Origin: Proteus columbae
GTDB lineage: Bacteria; Pseudomonadota; Gammaproteobacteria; Enterobacterales; Enterobacteriaceae
Length of the DNA stretch: 64,000 nucleotides
Direction of reading: 5' to 3'
Assembly: GCF_002777965.1 (NCBI RefSeq)
Contig: NZ_NGVR01000032.1
Span: forward strand, 124,001-188,000
This document shows positions 19,871 to 29,093 of this stretch, one piece after another. The position numbers and the translations under genes were made by a program. Position 1 is the stretch's first letter, and each line of letters opens with the position of its first letter. The notes below the pieces were generated by a model, which made no database searches, was not told where the DNA came from, and saw only the letters and a program-made list of their open reading frames with translations.

Positions 19871-20782
19871 ATGAATACATTAGAAAACATGGCGTTATTA
19901 ACTCAAAAACTAGCCATGCAGATTGAAAAATGGACACATGATACTAATCAATTTGAAACTCAAATTCCGGGGTTAACGTTGACACACTGGACTTCTCCTA
20001 CACCAATTACCAGCCATACTCACAAATCAGGAATATGTTTAATTGCCCAAGGTGAAAAGAGAGTGATATTAGGAGAAGAAAGTTTTATTTACGATGCCAA
20101 CCATTTTTTAATTTCTTCAATAGAACTCCCCGTTATGGCAAATATTATGAAAGCCAGCAACGAAAAACCGTTTTTAGGGCTAGTTATGGAGTTAGATCTG
20201 CAAGAAATATCACAACTCATCGTTGATAGTGAATTAACATTTAACTCAGATTCAAATGCTCAAAAAGGAATTGCTGTTGGTAAATTATCGGAGCCATTAG
20301 TCAATGCTTTTATTCGTTTACTCACTCTTCTTGATGAGCCGGATAGTATTAAAATTCTTGCCCCAGGTATAAAGCGTGAAATTTTTTATCGTCTCCTTAT
20401 TACAGAGCAAGGTGAGCGATTGAATCAAATCGTCACCGCAGGTAGTCATAGTCATCAAATAGCTAAAGCGATTGATTGGTTAAAAAGTAATTATATAAAA
20501 CCATTGAACATCAATGAATTGGCCTCATGTTCAGGAATGAGCAAATCTGCTTTTTATACTCATTTTAAAACAATGACATCAATGACTCCGCTTCAATTCC
20601 AAAAAAAATTACGACTCAGTGAAGCCCGTCGATTAATGTTAACTGAAAATTTAGGTGCAATGACAACCACTTTCAGAGTTGGTTATGAAAGCCCTTCTCA
20701 ATTTAGTCGTGAATATAGCCGATTATTCGGAGCTCCACCGGCAACAGATATTAAGATGCTTAAAGAAACGGATCATATTTAA
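19871..20782 (+). CDS. AraC family regulator, YqhC-like
   Basis: N-terminal AraC_N-type sensing domain (about residues 25-180) and a C-terminal double helix-turn-helix domain (about 195-295; SKSAFYTHFK and SPSQFSREYSRLFG). Length 303 residues. Its neighbour 229 bases downstream is a YqhD-type alcohol dehydrogenase. In E. coli the AraC-type YqhC activates yqhD in response to reactive aldehydes, so this pair probably works the same way, although the gene orientation differs. A TATAAT lies about 40 bases upstream, and GGAG precedes the ATG. Confidence 0.82.
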   Translation: MNTLENMALLTQKLAMQIEKWTHDTNQFETQIPGLTLTHWTSPTPITSHTHKSGICLIAQGEKRVILGEESFIYDANHFLISSIELPVMANIMKASNEKPFLGLVMELDLQEISQLIVDSELTFNSDSNAQKGIAVGKLSEPLVNAFIRLLTLLDEPDSIKILAPGIKREIFYRLLITEQGERLNQIVTAGSHSHQIAKAIDWLKSNYIKPLNINELASCSGMSKSAFYTHFKTMTSMTPLQFQKKLRLSEARRLMLTENLGAMTTTFRVGYESPSQFSREYSRLFGAPPATDIKMLKETDHI

Positions 20783-20946
20783 CCGTTATAAACGCTCTTA
20801 TTCTCTCTCAAAGCTAATTTATATTATTCACAATCATCGTTTTAGTTTTTTGGAAAAATAGGCAAGAGACTAAGAAGATCAGACATTCATTTCTAAATAC
20901 GAAAGCGATAGCATTCTCCTCAACAATTAATCTGTTTCTATCTTAT

Positions 20947-20975
20947 TTGAAGTTAAAAAACACAATAAACTTCAA
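20947..20975. repeat. Inverted repeat upstream of the alcohol dehydrogenase
   Basis: TTGAAGTT at 20947-20954 and AACTTCAA at 20968-20975 form perfect eight-base arms 13 bases apart, ending 35 bases before the ATG. No T run follows, so it is more likely an operator than a terminator. Confidence 0.5.
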
Positions 20976-21010
20976 TTAGATAGTCTTTAATCTGGCAATA
21001 GGATATCAAA

Positions 21011-22180
21011 ATGCAACTCGATTTCTCTTACTATAATCCAACCACCATTCATTTTGGTAAGAACTCTCTTGCTAAATTAAATGATGAATTAGCACATTAT
21101 GGCGAAACAGTTATGCTGATGTATGGTCGTAACGCGATTAAATCAAATGGACTCTATGATAAAGTTATAGCAATACTTCGTCATGCCGGTAAAAACATTG
21201 TTGAATTATCAGGCGTTATGCCAAACCCAACTTATAAAAAAATGATGGAAGGTGTTCAATTAGTTCGCGAACACAATGTCAGTTTAATATTAGCAGTCGG
21301 TGGTGGCTCTGTTATTGATTGTGCGAAAGGTATTTCCATTTCAGCTTATTGTGAAAATGAAGATCCTTTTCAAAAATACTGGGTTGAATACCAAGATGTG
21401 ACAAATAAAATCGTTCCTGTCGCATCAATCCTTACCATGGTAGGTACTGGCTCTGAAATGAATGGGGGTTCAGTTATTACCCATGAAGAGACTAAATATA
21501 AAATTGGACGTGCATTTCCTGCAAATGTATTCCCTAAGTTTTCGATTTTAAACCCAGAATATACTTTTTCTGTTTCTCAATATCAGATGGTAAGTGGTGT
21601 TTTTGACACTATGTCACATTTGATGGAGCAATATTTTTCTGATCAAGGTGCAAATACAACTGATTATTTAATTGAAAGTTTATTAAAATCTTCGATTGAT
21701 AATTTACGTATCGCACTAAAAAACCCATCAGATTACGAAGCAAGAAGTAATCTTATGTGGAATGCAACACTGGCATTAAATACCCTCACAGGATTATCAA
21801 AGACACAAGATTGGCAAGTTCATATGATTGAACACCAATTAGGGGCTTATACAGACTGTGCACATGGAATGGGACTTGCAGCGATTTCTCTACCTTATTA
21901 TCGTTTTATCTATAAGTTTGGTATTGAGAAATTTGTACGATTTGCAACTCAGGTATGGGGAATTTCCGCAGAAGGAAAAACACCAGATCAAATTGCCCTT
22001 GAAGGTATTGATGCACTAGAACGCTTCACAAAAGAGTGTGGCATTATTACATCATTAGAAGCTTTAGGTGCAACAAAAGAGATGCTTCCTGAGATTGCCC
22101 AATCAACCACAATTATTGGTAGAGGCTATAAAAAGCTAACCACTAAAGATGTGCTCGATATTTTGGAAGCGTGTTTTTAA
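21011..22180 (+). CDS. Iron-type NADPH-dependent alcohol dehydrogenase, YqhD/BDH-like
   Basis: Group III alcohol dehydrogenase that reduces aldehydes. The cofactor motif AVGGGSVIDCAKG is at residues 95-107. Metal ligands line up with YqhD: Asp199, His203, His271 and His285, the last two 14 residues apart as in YqhD. Length 389, against 387 for YqhD. Similarity to E. coli YqhD is moderate, so I call it a family member rather than the orthologue. It is probably controlled by the adjacent AraC regulator. Confidence 0.85.
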   Translation: MQLDFSYYNPTTIHFGKNSLAKLNDELAHYGETVMLMYGRNAIKSNGLYDKVIAILRHAGKNIVELSGVMPNPTYKKMMEGVQLVREHNVSLILAVGGGSVIDCAKGISISAYCENEDPFQKYWVEYQDVTNKIVPVASILTMVGTGSEMNGGSVITHEETKYKIGRAFPANVFPKFSILNPEYTFSVSQYQMVSGVFDTMSHLMEQYFSDQGANTTDYLIESLLKSSIDNLRIALKNPSDYEARSNLMWNATLALNTLTGLSKTQDWQVHMIEHQLGAYTDCAHGMGLAAISLPYYRFIYKFGIEKFVRFATQVWGISAEGKTPDQIALEGIDALERFTKECGIITSLEALGATKEMLPEIAQSTTIIGRGYKKLTTKDVLDILEACF

Positions 22181-22249
22181 TTACCCGCCAATAGCATTAT
22201 TGACATAGTTTTAGTCAATAAAGATAAATTTCATATTAAATATATAATA

Positions 22250-22284
22250 AATACGATGATTATCTAAAAAATAGTCATCGTATT
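22250..22284 (+). terminator. Hairpin after the alcohol dehydrogenase gene
   Basis: AATACGATGA pairs with TCATCGTATT with a 15-base interval that can pair further. The following T run is weak, so terminator function is uncertain. Confidence 0.45.
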
Positions 22285-22467
22285 ATCAATAGTACAGCAT
22301 TTGAGCTTATCCTCTTCTCATTTCCTATCTAAAAAGCAGATTAATTCTCTGATAAGATGCCTCTACATATCGAATCGTTTATAATCATCAATATACAATA
22401 TGATTACTGCTGAAGTCATACTTATCAGCAATGAATTTCTCTCATTCGAATATACATAAATCTAATT

Positions 22468-23499
22468 ATGCCTAAAATATTAATAATACAAAGAGATAAC
22501 ATTGGTGATTTAATACTTACAACACCATTAATTGACTCTCTTGCCCATGAATATAATACAAAAATAGATCTGCTCGTAAACTCTTACAATCAAGCCATTC
22601 TAGAAGGTAACCCTTCTGTCGGAAATGTACATATTTACAGTAAGCTACATCATAAAAAATCAGGACAATCATCCTTAAAACTTATTCTGAGTCGCTTGAA
22701 AATCATTTTTGATATGCGTCGTCAGCATTATGATGTTGCAATTGTGGCTCGTGATCATTGGGCTAAAAGAGCATTACAATGGGCAAAATTATCAGGTGCT
22801 AAGCGTATTATCGCTATTGGCGATGATGTACCTTCAGCAGTGACAGATCCAATTCCAACACCGTCAAACAAAGGTCATATCGCTGAATTGTTCTGTCAAC
22901 TAGCCCATCCTCTTGGAATAGAGAAAAAAGCTGGCCCTTTAAAATTGTATGTCAAAGATGAAGAGATCTCTGCAATTCGTCAACGCATTAACATAACTGA
23001 AAATATTCCCGTTTACGGCTTACAAATCAGTTCACGTAAACCACAACAACGTTGGCAAGCAGAAAAATTTATCGCGTTAGCACACCAATTAGCACAACGC
23101 GAAAAATGCCACATTCTTCTCTTTTGGTCGCCAGGAAGTAACGATAATAAGCAACACCCCGGTGATGATGAAAAAGCACAGTTTATCCTTGAACAGTGCA
23201 AAGATATCCCTATTACGCCAGTACCTACACAAAATCTTAGAGAATTAATGGCTGGTATGTCTTTATGTGATCAGATGCTAACCAGCGATGGTGGTGCATT
23301 ACATATTTCAGTAGGTGTTGGTGTGCCAACAGTAGCGATGTTTGGTAATAGTGATGCTGATTTTTGGGGACCATGGCATATTGCCAGTGAAGTACTGAAA
23401 GCGCCTGAAGATAATGTAGGGCTTCTTACGGTAGACGATGTATTGACTCGTTTTATTACACTAAGAGATCGAGTTCTTGCTTTAGATGCAAAGAGTTAA
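22468..23499 (+). CDS. Glycosyltransferase family 9 (heptosyltransferase-like)
   Basis: GT-B fold enzyme of the ADP-heptose:LPS heptosyltransferase family. The N terminus ILIIQRDNIGDLILTTPL carries the family GD motif at residues 13-14, and the C-terminal donor site keeps TSDGGALHISVGVGVPTVAMFG. Length 343 residues. It is an isolated gene, not in an LPS core cluster, so the acceptor is unknown. Confidence 0.85.
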   Translation: MPKILIIQRDNIGDLILTTPLIDSLAHEYNTKIDLLVNSYNQAILEGNPSVGNVHIYSKLHHKKSGQSSLKLILSRLKIIFDMRRQHYDVAIVARDHWAKRALQWAKLSGAKRIIAIGDDVPSAVTDPIPTPSNKGHIAELFCQLAHPLGIEKKAGPLKLYVKDEEISAIRQRINITENIPVYGLQISSRKPQQRWQAEKFIALAHQLAQREKCHILLFWSPGSNDNKQHPGDDEKAQFILEQCKDIPITPVPTQNLRELMAGMSLCDQMLTSDGGALHISVGVGVPTVAMFGNSDADFWGPWHIASEVLKAPEDNVGLLTVDDVLTRFITLRDRVLALDAKS

Positions 23500-23534
23500 T
23501 CACCGATTACTAATACAAAACAATATTAAATATA

Positions 23535-23571
23535 AATCACCCTATTGCTACAACTGATAAGGTGATTTTTT
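23535..23571 (+). terminator. Terminator of the GT9 gene
   Basis: AAATCACC pairs with GGTGATTT around an 18-base interval, followed directly by a T run. Confidence 0.7.
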
Positions 23572-23655
23572 ATTCTACACCCCATCGAGTTAATAAAATT
23601 ATATTAATTAACAATAAGATAATACATTCAATTTGATTTTTAATTTTTTACGATC

Positions 23656-23683
23656 AAAAAAAACGGGCCTTATTAAAGGTCCG
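23656..23683 (-). terminator. Terminator of the tRNA array
   Basis: On the minus strand CGGACCTT pairs with AAGGCCCG (one A/C mismatch) around a TAAT loop, followed by eight T. It closes the array after the last tRNA-Leu copy. Confidence 0.85.
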
Positions 23684-23693
23684 CTTTTTTATA

Positions 23694-23780
23694 TGGTGCC
23701 CAGGGCGGGACTTGAACCCGCACAGCCTTACAGCCGAGGGATTTTAAATCCCTTGTGTCTACCGATTTCACCACCTGGGC
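23694..23780 (-). tRNA. leuZ: tRNA-Leu(UAA), copy 1 (last in transcription order)
   Basis: 87 bases including the encoded CCA. The minus strand begins GCCCAGGTGGTGAAATCGG, has the anticodon loop TTTAAAA (anticodon TAA), a class II variable arm and the GGTTCAAGTCCC T-loop. It resembles E. coli leuZ closely. Confidence 0.97.
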
Positions 23781-23914
23781 TAAATTGTATTTACTTGTTA
23801 CATTTACTACTTGTTTATCAAACAAGATAGATAACAAATAAATTTAAAACATTTACTTCTAAAACAGCTAACTTTAGTTTTTTGCTTTTCTTTCACTAAC
23901 TTGTTGCTAGGGGA

Positions 23915-23942
23915 AGAAAAAACGGACCTAAGTTAAGGTCCG
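23915..23942 (-). terminator. Terminator after tRNA-Leu copy 2
   Basis: Minus-strand CGGACCT pairs with AGGTCCG around a six-base loop and is followed by six T. The same element recurs with the 258-base period. Confidence 0.85.
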
Positions 23943-23951
23943 CTCTTTATA

Positions 23952-24038
23952 TGGTGCCCAGGGCGGGACTTGAACCCGCACAGCCTTACAGCCGAGGGAT
24001 TTTAAATCCCTTGTGTCTACCGATTTCACCACCTGGGC
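23952..24038 (-). tRNA. leuZ: tRNA-Leu(UAA), copy 2
   Basis: Identical by eye to copy 1 over all 87 bases, CCA encoded. Followed on the minus strand by its own terminator. Confidence 0.97.
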
Positions 24039-24172
24039 TAAATTGTATTTACTTGTTACATTTACTACTTGTTTATCAAACAAGATAGATAACAAATAAA
24101 TTTAAAACATTTACTTCTAAAACAGCTAACTTTAGTTTTTTGCTTTTCTTTCACTAACTTGTTGCTAGGGGA

Positions 24173-24200
24173 AGAAAAAACGGACCTAAGTTAAGGTCCG
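24173..24200 (-). terminator. Terminator after tRNA-Leu copy 3
   Basis: Exact repeat of the CGGACCT/AGGTCCG element, 258 bases from the previous one. Confidence 0.85.
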
Positions 24201-24209
24201 CTCTTTATA

Positions 24210-24296
24210 TGGTGCCCAGGGCGGGACTTGAACCCGCACAGCCTTACAGCCGAGGGATTTTAAATCCCTTGTGTCTACCGATTTCACCACCTGGGC
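24210..24296 (-). tRNA. leuZ: tRNA-Leu(UAA), copy 3
   Basis: Identical by eye to copy 1, anticodon TAA, CCA encoded. Confidence 0.97.
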
Positions 24297-24430
24297 TAAA
24301 TTGTATTTACTTGTTACATTTACTACTTGTTTATCAAACAAGATAGATAACAAATAAATTTAAAACATTTACTTCTAAAACAGCTAACTTTAGTTTTTTG
24401 CTTTTCTTTCACTAACTTGTTGCTAGGGGA

Positions 24431-24458
24431 AGAAAAAACGGACCTAAGTTAAGGTCCG
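24431..24458 (-). terminator. Terminator after tRNA-Leu copy 4
   Basis: Third exact repeat of the CGGACCT/AGGTCCG element. Confidence 0.85.
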
Positions 24459-24467
24459 CTCTTTATA

Positions 24468-24554
24468 TGGTGCCCAGGGCGGGACTTGAACCCGCACAGC
24501 CTTACAGCCGAGGGATTTTAAATCCCTTGTGTCTACCGATTTCACCACCTGGGC
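24468..24554 (-). tRNA. leuZ: tRNA-Leu(UAA), copy 4
   Basis: Identical by eye to the other copies. It marks the junction between the two spacer families: 258-base type on its left, 233-base type on its right. Confidence 0.97.
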
Positions 24555-24700
24555 TAAATTCTGTGGTGCGCCCGTAAATTCTTACTACTAAGAGAGATAC
24601 TGGTATGGACGACTTATTGCTTATTACTTATTACTTATTTACTTTCCAATGCCATTTACAATGGACTTTCTTTTTGCACCAAACTCTTTGTTTAAAGAGA

Positions 24701-24787
24701 TGGTGCCCAGGGCGGGACTTGAACCCGCACAGCCTTACAGCCGAGGGATTTTAAATCCCTTGTGTCTACCGATTTCACCACCTGGGC
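24701..24787 (-). tRNA. leuZ: tRNA-Leu(UAA), copy 5
   Basis: Identical by eye to the other copies, in the 233-base repeat family. Confidence 0.97.
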
Positions 24788-24933
24788 TAAATTCTGTGGT
24801 GCGCCCGTAAATTCTTACTACTAAGAGAGATACTGGTATGGACGACTTATTGCTTATTACTTATTACTTATTTACTTTCCAATGCCATTTACAATGGACT
24901 TTCTTTTTGCACCAAACTCTTTGTTTAAAGAGA

Positions 24934-25020
24934 TGGTGCCCAGGGCGGGACTTGAACCCGCACAGCCTTACAGCCGAGGGATTTTAAATCCCTTGTGTCT
25001 ACCGATTTCACCACCTGGGC
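24934..25020 (-). tRNA. leuZ: tRNA-Leu(UAA), copy 6
   Basis: Identical by eye to the other copies, in the 233-base repeat family. Confidence 0.97.
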
Positions 25021-25166
25021 TAAATTCTGTGGTGCGCCCGTAAATTCTTACTACTAAGAGAGATACTGGTATGGACGACTTATTGCTTATTACTTATTAC
25101 TTATTTACTTTCCAATGCCATTTACAATGGACTTTCTTTTTGCACCAAACTCTTTGTTTAAAGAGA

Positions 25167-25253
25167 TGGTGCCCAGGGCGGGACTTGAACCCGCACAGCC
25201 TTACAGCCGAGGGATTTTAAATCCCTTGTGTCTACCGATTTCACCACCTGGGC
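25167..25253 (-). tRNA. leuZ: tRNA-Leu(UAA), copy 7
   Basis: Identical by eye to the other copies, in the 233-base repeat family. Confidence 0.97.
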
Positions 25254-25399
25254 TAAATTCTGTGGTGCGCCCGTAAATTCTTACTACTAAGAGAGATACT
25301 GGTATGGACGACTTATTGCTTATTACTTATTACTTATTTACTTTCCAATGCCATTTACAATGGACTTTCTTTTTGCACCAAACTCTTTGTTTAAAGAGA

Positions 25400-25486
25400 T
25401 GGTGCCCAGGGCGGGACTTGAACCCGCACAGCCTTACAGCCGAGGGATTTTAAATCCCTTGTGTCTACCGATTTCACCACCTGGGC
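25400..25486 (-). tRNA. leuZ: tRNA-Leu(UAA), copy 8 (first in transcription order)
   Basis: Identical by eye to the other copies. It lies five bases downstream of tRNA-Cys, the ancestral position of leuZ in the glyW-cysT-leuZ order. Confidence 0.97.
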
Positions 25487-25491
25487 ATTAA

Positions 25492-25565
25492 TGGAGGCGC
25501 GTCCCGGAATCGAACCGAGGTACACGGATTTGCAATCCGCTGCATGACCACTCTGCCAACGCGCC
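25492..25565 (-). tRNA. cysT: tRNA-Cys(GCA)
   Basis: 74 bases with encoded CCA. The minus strand begins GGCGCGTTGGCAGAG, the anticodon loop is TTGCAAA (anticodon GCA), and the T-loop is GGTTCGATTCC. Confidence 0.97.
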
Positions 25566-25590
25566 TCAACTTCTCAATCTCATAAGAGAT

Positions 25591-25666
<76 letters not shown>

Positions 25667-25807
25667 TTTACCGAACTTGCTGATTTACTTATTTATTTCC
25701 GTAAACCGTTGTGCCTTTCGATGCGTTGCATTCTACTGATTTCCTGAATCTAGTCAACACTATATTTGCATCTTTTTGACTGTTCGGTGAATTTTCAGTC
25801 ATTTCGA

Positions 25808-26356
25808 TCAACCTTCGCGCAAATCTGACCACGCGGCACTCAAATATTGAAACATTGACCAGAAAGTCAGCACTGTTGCGATATATAATAAAGCGAACCC
25901 AAACCACTCTGCTTCAACAGTAGGACGCCATAATAACACAACAAGCGATCCCATTTGTGCGGTCGTCTTCACTTTTCCTATCCAAGAAACTGCAACACTG
26001 TTACGTTTCCCTAATTCAGCCATCCATTCTCTTAGTGAAGAGATAATAATTTCACGAGCAATCATTGTTGCTGCTGGTAAGGTTATCCACCACTCATGAT
26101 AGTACTCTGTAATTAAAACAAGCGCTGTTGCAACCATTACTTTATCCGCTACTGGGTCAAGAAAAGCGCCGAAGCGGGTTGTTTGTTTCCATCTACGTGC
26201 TAAAAAACCATCAAACCAGTCTGTTGCAGCGGCTACCATAAAAATAATAGCGCAGACTAATGGAGCATCTTTAAATGGTAAATAAAATACCAAAACAAAG
26301 AATGGGATCAGAGCGACACGAAATAGAGTTAGCCAAGTTGGGATATTTAGTTGCAT
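25808..26356 (-). CDS. pgsA: CDP-diacylglycerol--glycerol-3-phosphate 3-phosphatidyltransferase
   Basis: Makes phosphatidylglycerol phosphate, the committed step to phosphatidylglycerol and cardiolipin, in the inner membrane. The CDP-alcohol phosphotransferase motif is complete: Asp46, Asp49-Gly50, Ala53-Arg54, Gly63, Asp67 and Asp71. Length 182 residues as in E. coli. It lies 55 bases downstream of uvrC on the same strand and upstream of the tRNA cluster, the E. coli order. Confidence 0.95.
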   Translation of the reverse strand: MQLNIPTWLTLFRVALIPFFVLVFYLPFKDAPLVCAIIFMVAAATDWFDGFLARRWKQTTRFGAFLDPVADKVMVATALVLITEYYHEWWITLPAATMIAREIIISSLREWMAELGKRNSVAVSWIGKVKTTAQMGSLVVLLWRPTVEAEWFGFALLYIATVLTFWSMFQYLSAAWSDLREG

Positions 26357-26411
26357 AGCGTTCTACACGACCTAGAAAAGTGAGAGTTATTAATATGGTG
26401 CATCAATACAC

Positions 26412-28244
26412 TTAGTGTTTCAACGCATTAAAAATTTTTTCTGCTAATGAAGTCGAAATTGTGGGAACTTTCGCAATTTCTTCAACACTTGCATCTCGTA
26501 AAGCTTGTAGCCCTCCCATATATTTCAACAACATTTGACGACGTTTAGGCCCTACACCTTCAATAGACTCTAGCGAACTGGTATTTTTTACTTTTGCTCT
26601 ACGTTGGCGGTGCCCTGTTATTGCATAACGATGAGATTCATCACGAATATGTTGGATCAAATGTAACGCCGGAGAATCGGAAGGTAATGCCATTCCTTCA
26701 CCTTCAGGCACAAAAAACAAAGTTTCAAGCCCTGCTTTACGATCACTCCCTTTTGCAACACCTATTAATTTAGGGTGTGATTTGTCCCAATCAACATTAA
26801 GAGCATCAAATACTTCTATTGCCTGTGCTAATTGCCCTTTACCACCATCGATAAAGATAATATCAGGAACCTTACTGTCTTCTAATGATTTACCATAACG
26901 TCGAGTGAGCACTTGATTCATCGCCGCATAATCATCACCCGGGGTAATACCACTGATATTATAGCGCCTATATTCAGATTTTAATGGGCCATTCATGTCA
27001 AATACTACACATGAAGCCACAGTTTGCTCTCCCATAGTGTGACTAATATCAAAACATTCCATTCGTTTTATCTCTTTCATATCAAGAAGAGACATCAAAG
27101 AGGTATAACGTTGTGAAATTGTCGATTGCTCGACTTGTTTTGAAGCTAATGCCGTTGCTGCGTTTGTCCTCGCTAATTTCAAATAGCGCGCCCTATCACC
27201 TCGGGGTTTGGTTTGAATTTGAATTTTTCGACCTGCAATTGAAGATATAGATTCAGAAAGAATGGCTTTATCTTCTAAATTAAAATCGAGCAAAATTTCA
27301 CTTGGTAAAGTACGAATTGCACTGCCTTGTAAATAAAATTGACCAATAAAAGTCTGAACAACTTCATCGATTGAGGTATTTGCAGGGACTTTAGGAAAAT
27401 AACTCCGACTTCCCAACACTTTACCTTGACGGAAAAAGAGAACATAAACACAAGCAATCGCACCATTAAAAGCAACACTGATCACATCAAGATCATCACC
27501 AATATTGGCGACAAATTGTTTTTCAGTCACTTGCCTTACAGCTTGGATTTGATCACGAATGCGGGCTGCCTCTTCAAAACGTAATTCTTGGCTAGCTTCT
27601 TCCATACGTTTAACCAATCCGTCAATAACTTGCGTATCATCACCTGAAAGAAAAAGCCGCACATAATTAACTTGTTGGGCATATTCTTCATCAGAAACAT
27701 AACCTTTTACGCAAGGTGCAAGACAACGGCCAATTTGATATTGCAAACAAGGTCTTGAACGATTGCGATAAACACTGTCTTCGCATTGACGAATAGGAAA
27801 CAACTTTTGCATTAATGCCAATGTTTCTCTTACTGCAAAGGAGTTAGGAAAAGGTCCAAAATATTCTCCTTTGGCATGTTTTGCGCCACGGTAACTAGCA
27901 AGTCTAGGGTGTTTATCACCGCTTAAATAGATATAAGGATAAGATTTATCATCTCGTAACAACACATTATAGCGAGGTTGATAACGCTGAATGTAGCTGT
28001 GTTCAAGCAATAAAGCTTCTGTTTCTGTATGGGTGATCGTGACATCAATATTTGCGATGCACTTCACTAAAGCTTCGGTCTTACGGCTATTTACCTGTGT
28101 ACGAAAATAGCTTGAAAGCCTTTTTTTCAGATCTTTAGCTTTGCCGACATAAATTACTGTGTCTGTCGCATCATACATCCGATACACACCCGGTTTATCT
28201 GTGACTCGGCTTAAGAATGCTTTGGCGTCAAATTTGTCTTCCAC
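26412..28244 (-). CDS. uvrC: Excinuclease ABC subunit C
   Basis: Makes the dual incisions in nucleotide excision repair. N-terminal GIY-YIG nuclease (PGVYRMY and [14 protein letters not shown], residues 18-46), UVR motif for UvrB contact near 200-240 ([19 protein letters not shown]), RNase H-like nuclease domain around 395-540 ([15 protein letters not shown]) and tandem helix-hairpin-helix at the C terminus ([12 protein letters not shown]). Length 610 residues, as in E. coli. It overlaps the uvrY stop by 17 bases. Confidence 0.97.
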   Translation of the reverse strand: MEDKFDAKAFLSRVTDKPGVYRMYDATDTVIYVGKAKDLKKRLSSYFRTQVNSRKTEALVKCIANIDVTITHTETEALLLEHSYIQRYQPRYNVLLRDDKSYPYIYLSGDKHPRLASYRGAKHAKGEYFGPFPNSFAVRETLALMQKLFPIRQCEDSVYRNRSRPCLQYQIGRCLAPCVKGYVSDEEYAQQVNYVRLFLSGDDTQVIDGLVKRMEEASQELRFEEAARIRDQIQAVRQVTEKQFVANIGDDLDVISVAFNGAIACVYVLFFRQGKVLGSRSYFPKVPANTSIDEVVQTFIGQFYLQGSAIRTLPSEILLDFNLEDKAILSESISSIAGRKIQIQTKPRGDRARYLKLARTNAATALASKQVEQSTISQRYTSLMSLLDMKEIKRMECFDISHTMGEQTVASCVVFDMNGPLKSEYRRYNISGITPGDDYAAMNQVLTRRYGKSLEDSKVPDIIFIDGGKGQLAQAIEVFDALNVDWDKSHPKLIGVAKGSDRKAGLETLFFVPEGEGMALPSDSPALHLIQHIRDESHRYAITGHRQRRAKVKNTSSLESIEGVGPKRRQMLLKYMGGLQALRDASVEEIAKVPTISTSLAEKIFNALKH

Positions 28245-28887
28245 TTTGTAAATGACTCTCTATCTCGATTAACCCATAACGTATTGCTATATGTGTTAAT
28301 TCTACATCACCTGAGATTTTAAGTTTACTAAACATTCGGTAACGATAGCTATTTACTGTTTTTGTATTAATATTCAACTCACTTGCGATTTGTGTGATTT
28401 TTTTCCCTCTAATGATCATCGACATAATCTGCAATTCACGCTCAGACAAATGATGTAAAGGATTTAATTCTTGCTGTAATTTTGTTAGCGCGATTTTCAT
28501 CGCTAACTCTTGGCTTATATACCGTTGACCGATACAAACCTGTCGGATAGCTTGTAGAATATTTTCACAAGAAGTATCAGCAACAATAAAACCTTCAATA
28601 CCCAATTGAAGAAGCGTTATTGATAATATTGAATCTGTTTTTGGTGAAATAACAATGATTTTAATTGATAAAGATGATCGCTTTATTCTTTTTATAGAAT
28701 CAATTAATGAAACTGAAGGTACTGAGTAAATAATAATAAGATTAACCGAAAATTGTCGGCAATAACGAAATGCATCACTTTCATCATTCACCACCTTTCG
28801 GATGTTAATTTTTTTAATCTGACTAAGAAGTGTCTTTATTCCCAAGCTAAATATTTCAACTCGACTTATTATCAATGTATTTATCAA
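28228..28887 (-). CDS. uvrY: UvrY/GacA-type response regulator with degenerate receiver domain
   Basis: The LuxR-type DNA-binding domain (about 145-205) is strongly conserved with E. coli UvrY ([26 protein letters not shown], then [11 protein letters not shown]). The receiver is not: the acidic pair Asp8/Asp9 is Ser8/Arg9, phospho-acceptor Asp54 is Tyr54, and the conserved lysine near 104 is alanine. The fold pattern and length (219) are kept. So this protein should not be phosphorylated by BarA in the usual way. The start is TTG 28887 behind AAGGAAAGAG. The overlap with uvrC matches E. coli order, so this is the positional orthologue. Confidence 0.88.
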   Translation of the reverse strand: MINTLIISRVEIFSLGIKTLLSQIKKINIRKVVNDESDAFRYCRQFSVNLIIIYSVPSVSLIDSIKRIKRSSLSIKIIVISPKTDSILSITLLQLGIEGFIVADTSCENILQAIRQVCIGQRYISQELAMKIALTKLQQELNPLHHLSERELQIMSMIIRGKKITQIASELNINTKTVNSYRYRMFSKLKISGDVELTHIAIRYGLIEIESHLQSGRQI

Positions 28888-29037
28888 TAACTCTTTCCTT
28901 TTAAATCACACTATAACAAAGAATATTAAATCAATTCTTCATAAACGTTAATACAAACATCATACTATAATAAAAAAAGAGTATCCCACTCTTCCTTAAC
29001 AATACATTAATATTTATTTGATAAAATAAAATCATAA

Positions 29038-29068
29038 AAAAGACTCACATAGAAGAGAGTCTTTAAAA
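29038..29068 (-). terminator. Terminator of the GFA-family gene
   Basis: Minus-strand AAAGACTC pairs with GAGTCTTT and runs into six T, 26 bases after the stop. A second smaller hairpin (AAGAGT/ACTCTT) lies near 28977-28993. Confidence 0.75.
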
Positions 29069-29093
29069 AGATAAAAAACTAATAAATGAAATG

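Larger units (their letters stand above)
23694..24467 (-). repeat. 258-base tandem repeat, three units, each with a tRNA-Leu
   Basis: Three consecutive units of 258 bases (87-base tRNA plus 171-base spacer), identical by eye. Each spacer holds a rho-independent terminator on the minus strand and the inverted repeat CTTGTTT-ATC-AAACAAG. Confidence 0.95.
24468..25399 (-). repeat. 233-base tandem repeat, four units, each with a tRNA-Leu
   Basis: Four consecutive units of 233 bases (87-base tRNA plus 146-base spacer), identical by eye. The spacer differs entirely from that of the 258-base family. It contains short TTATTACTTATTACTTATTTA repeats and the weak hairpin CTCTTT-GTTT-AAAGAG, with no strong terminator. 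Confidence 0.95.

Noticed and set aside
23633-23830. Plus-strand open frame across tRNA-Leu copy 1
   Set aside because: It is the reverse strand of the tRNA (AGLEPAQPYSRGILNPLCL), a well-known false gene; the same peptide would arise from each copy.
23694-25486. CRISPR-like regular repeats
   Set aside because: The repeated unit is a tRNA gene with its spacer, and the spacers are identical within each family. No Cas genes are present.
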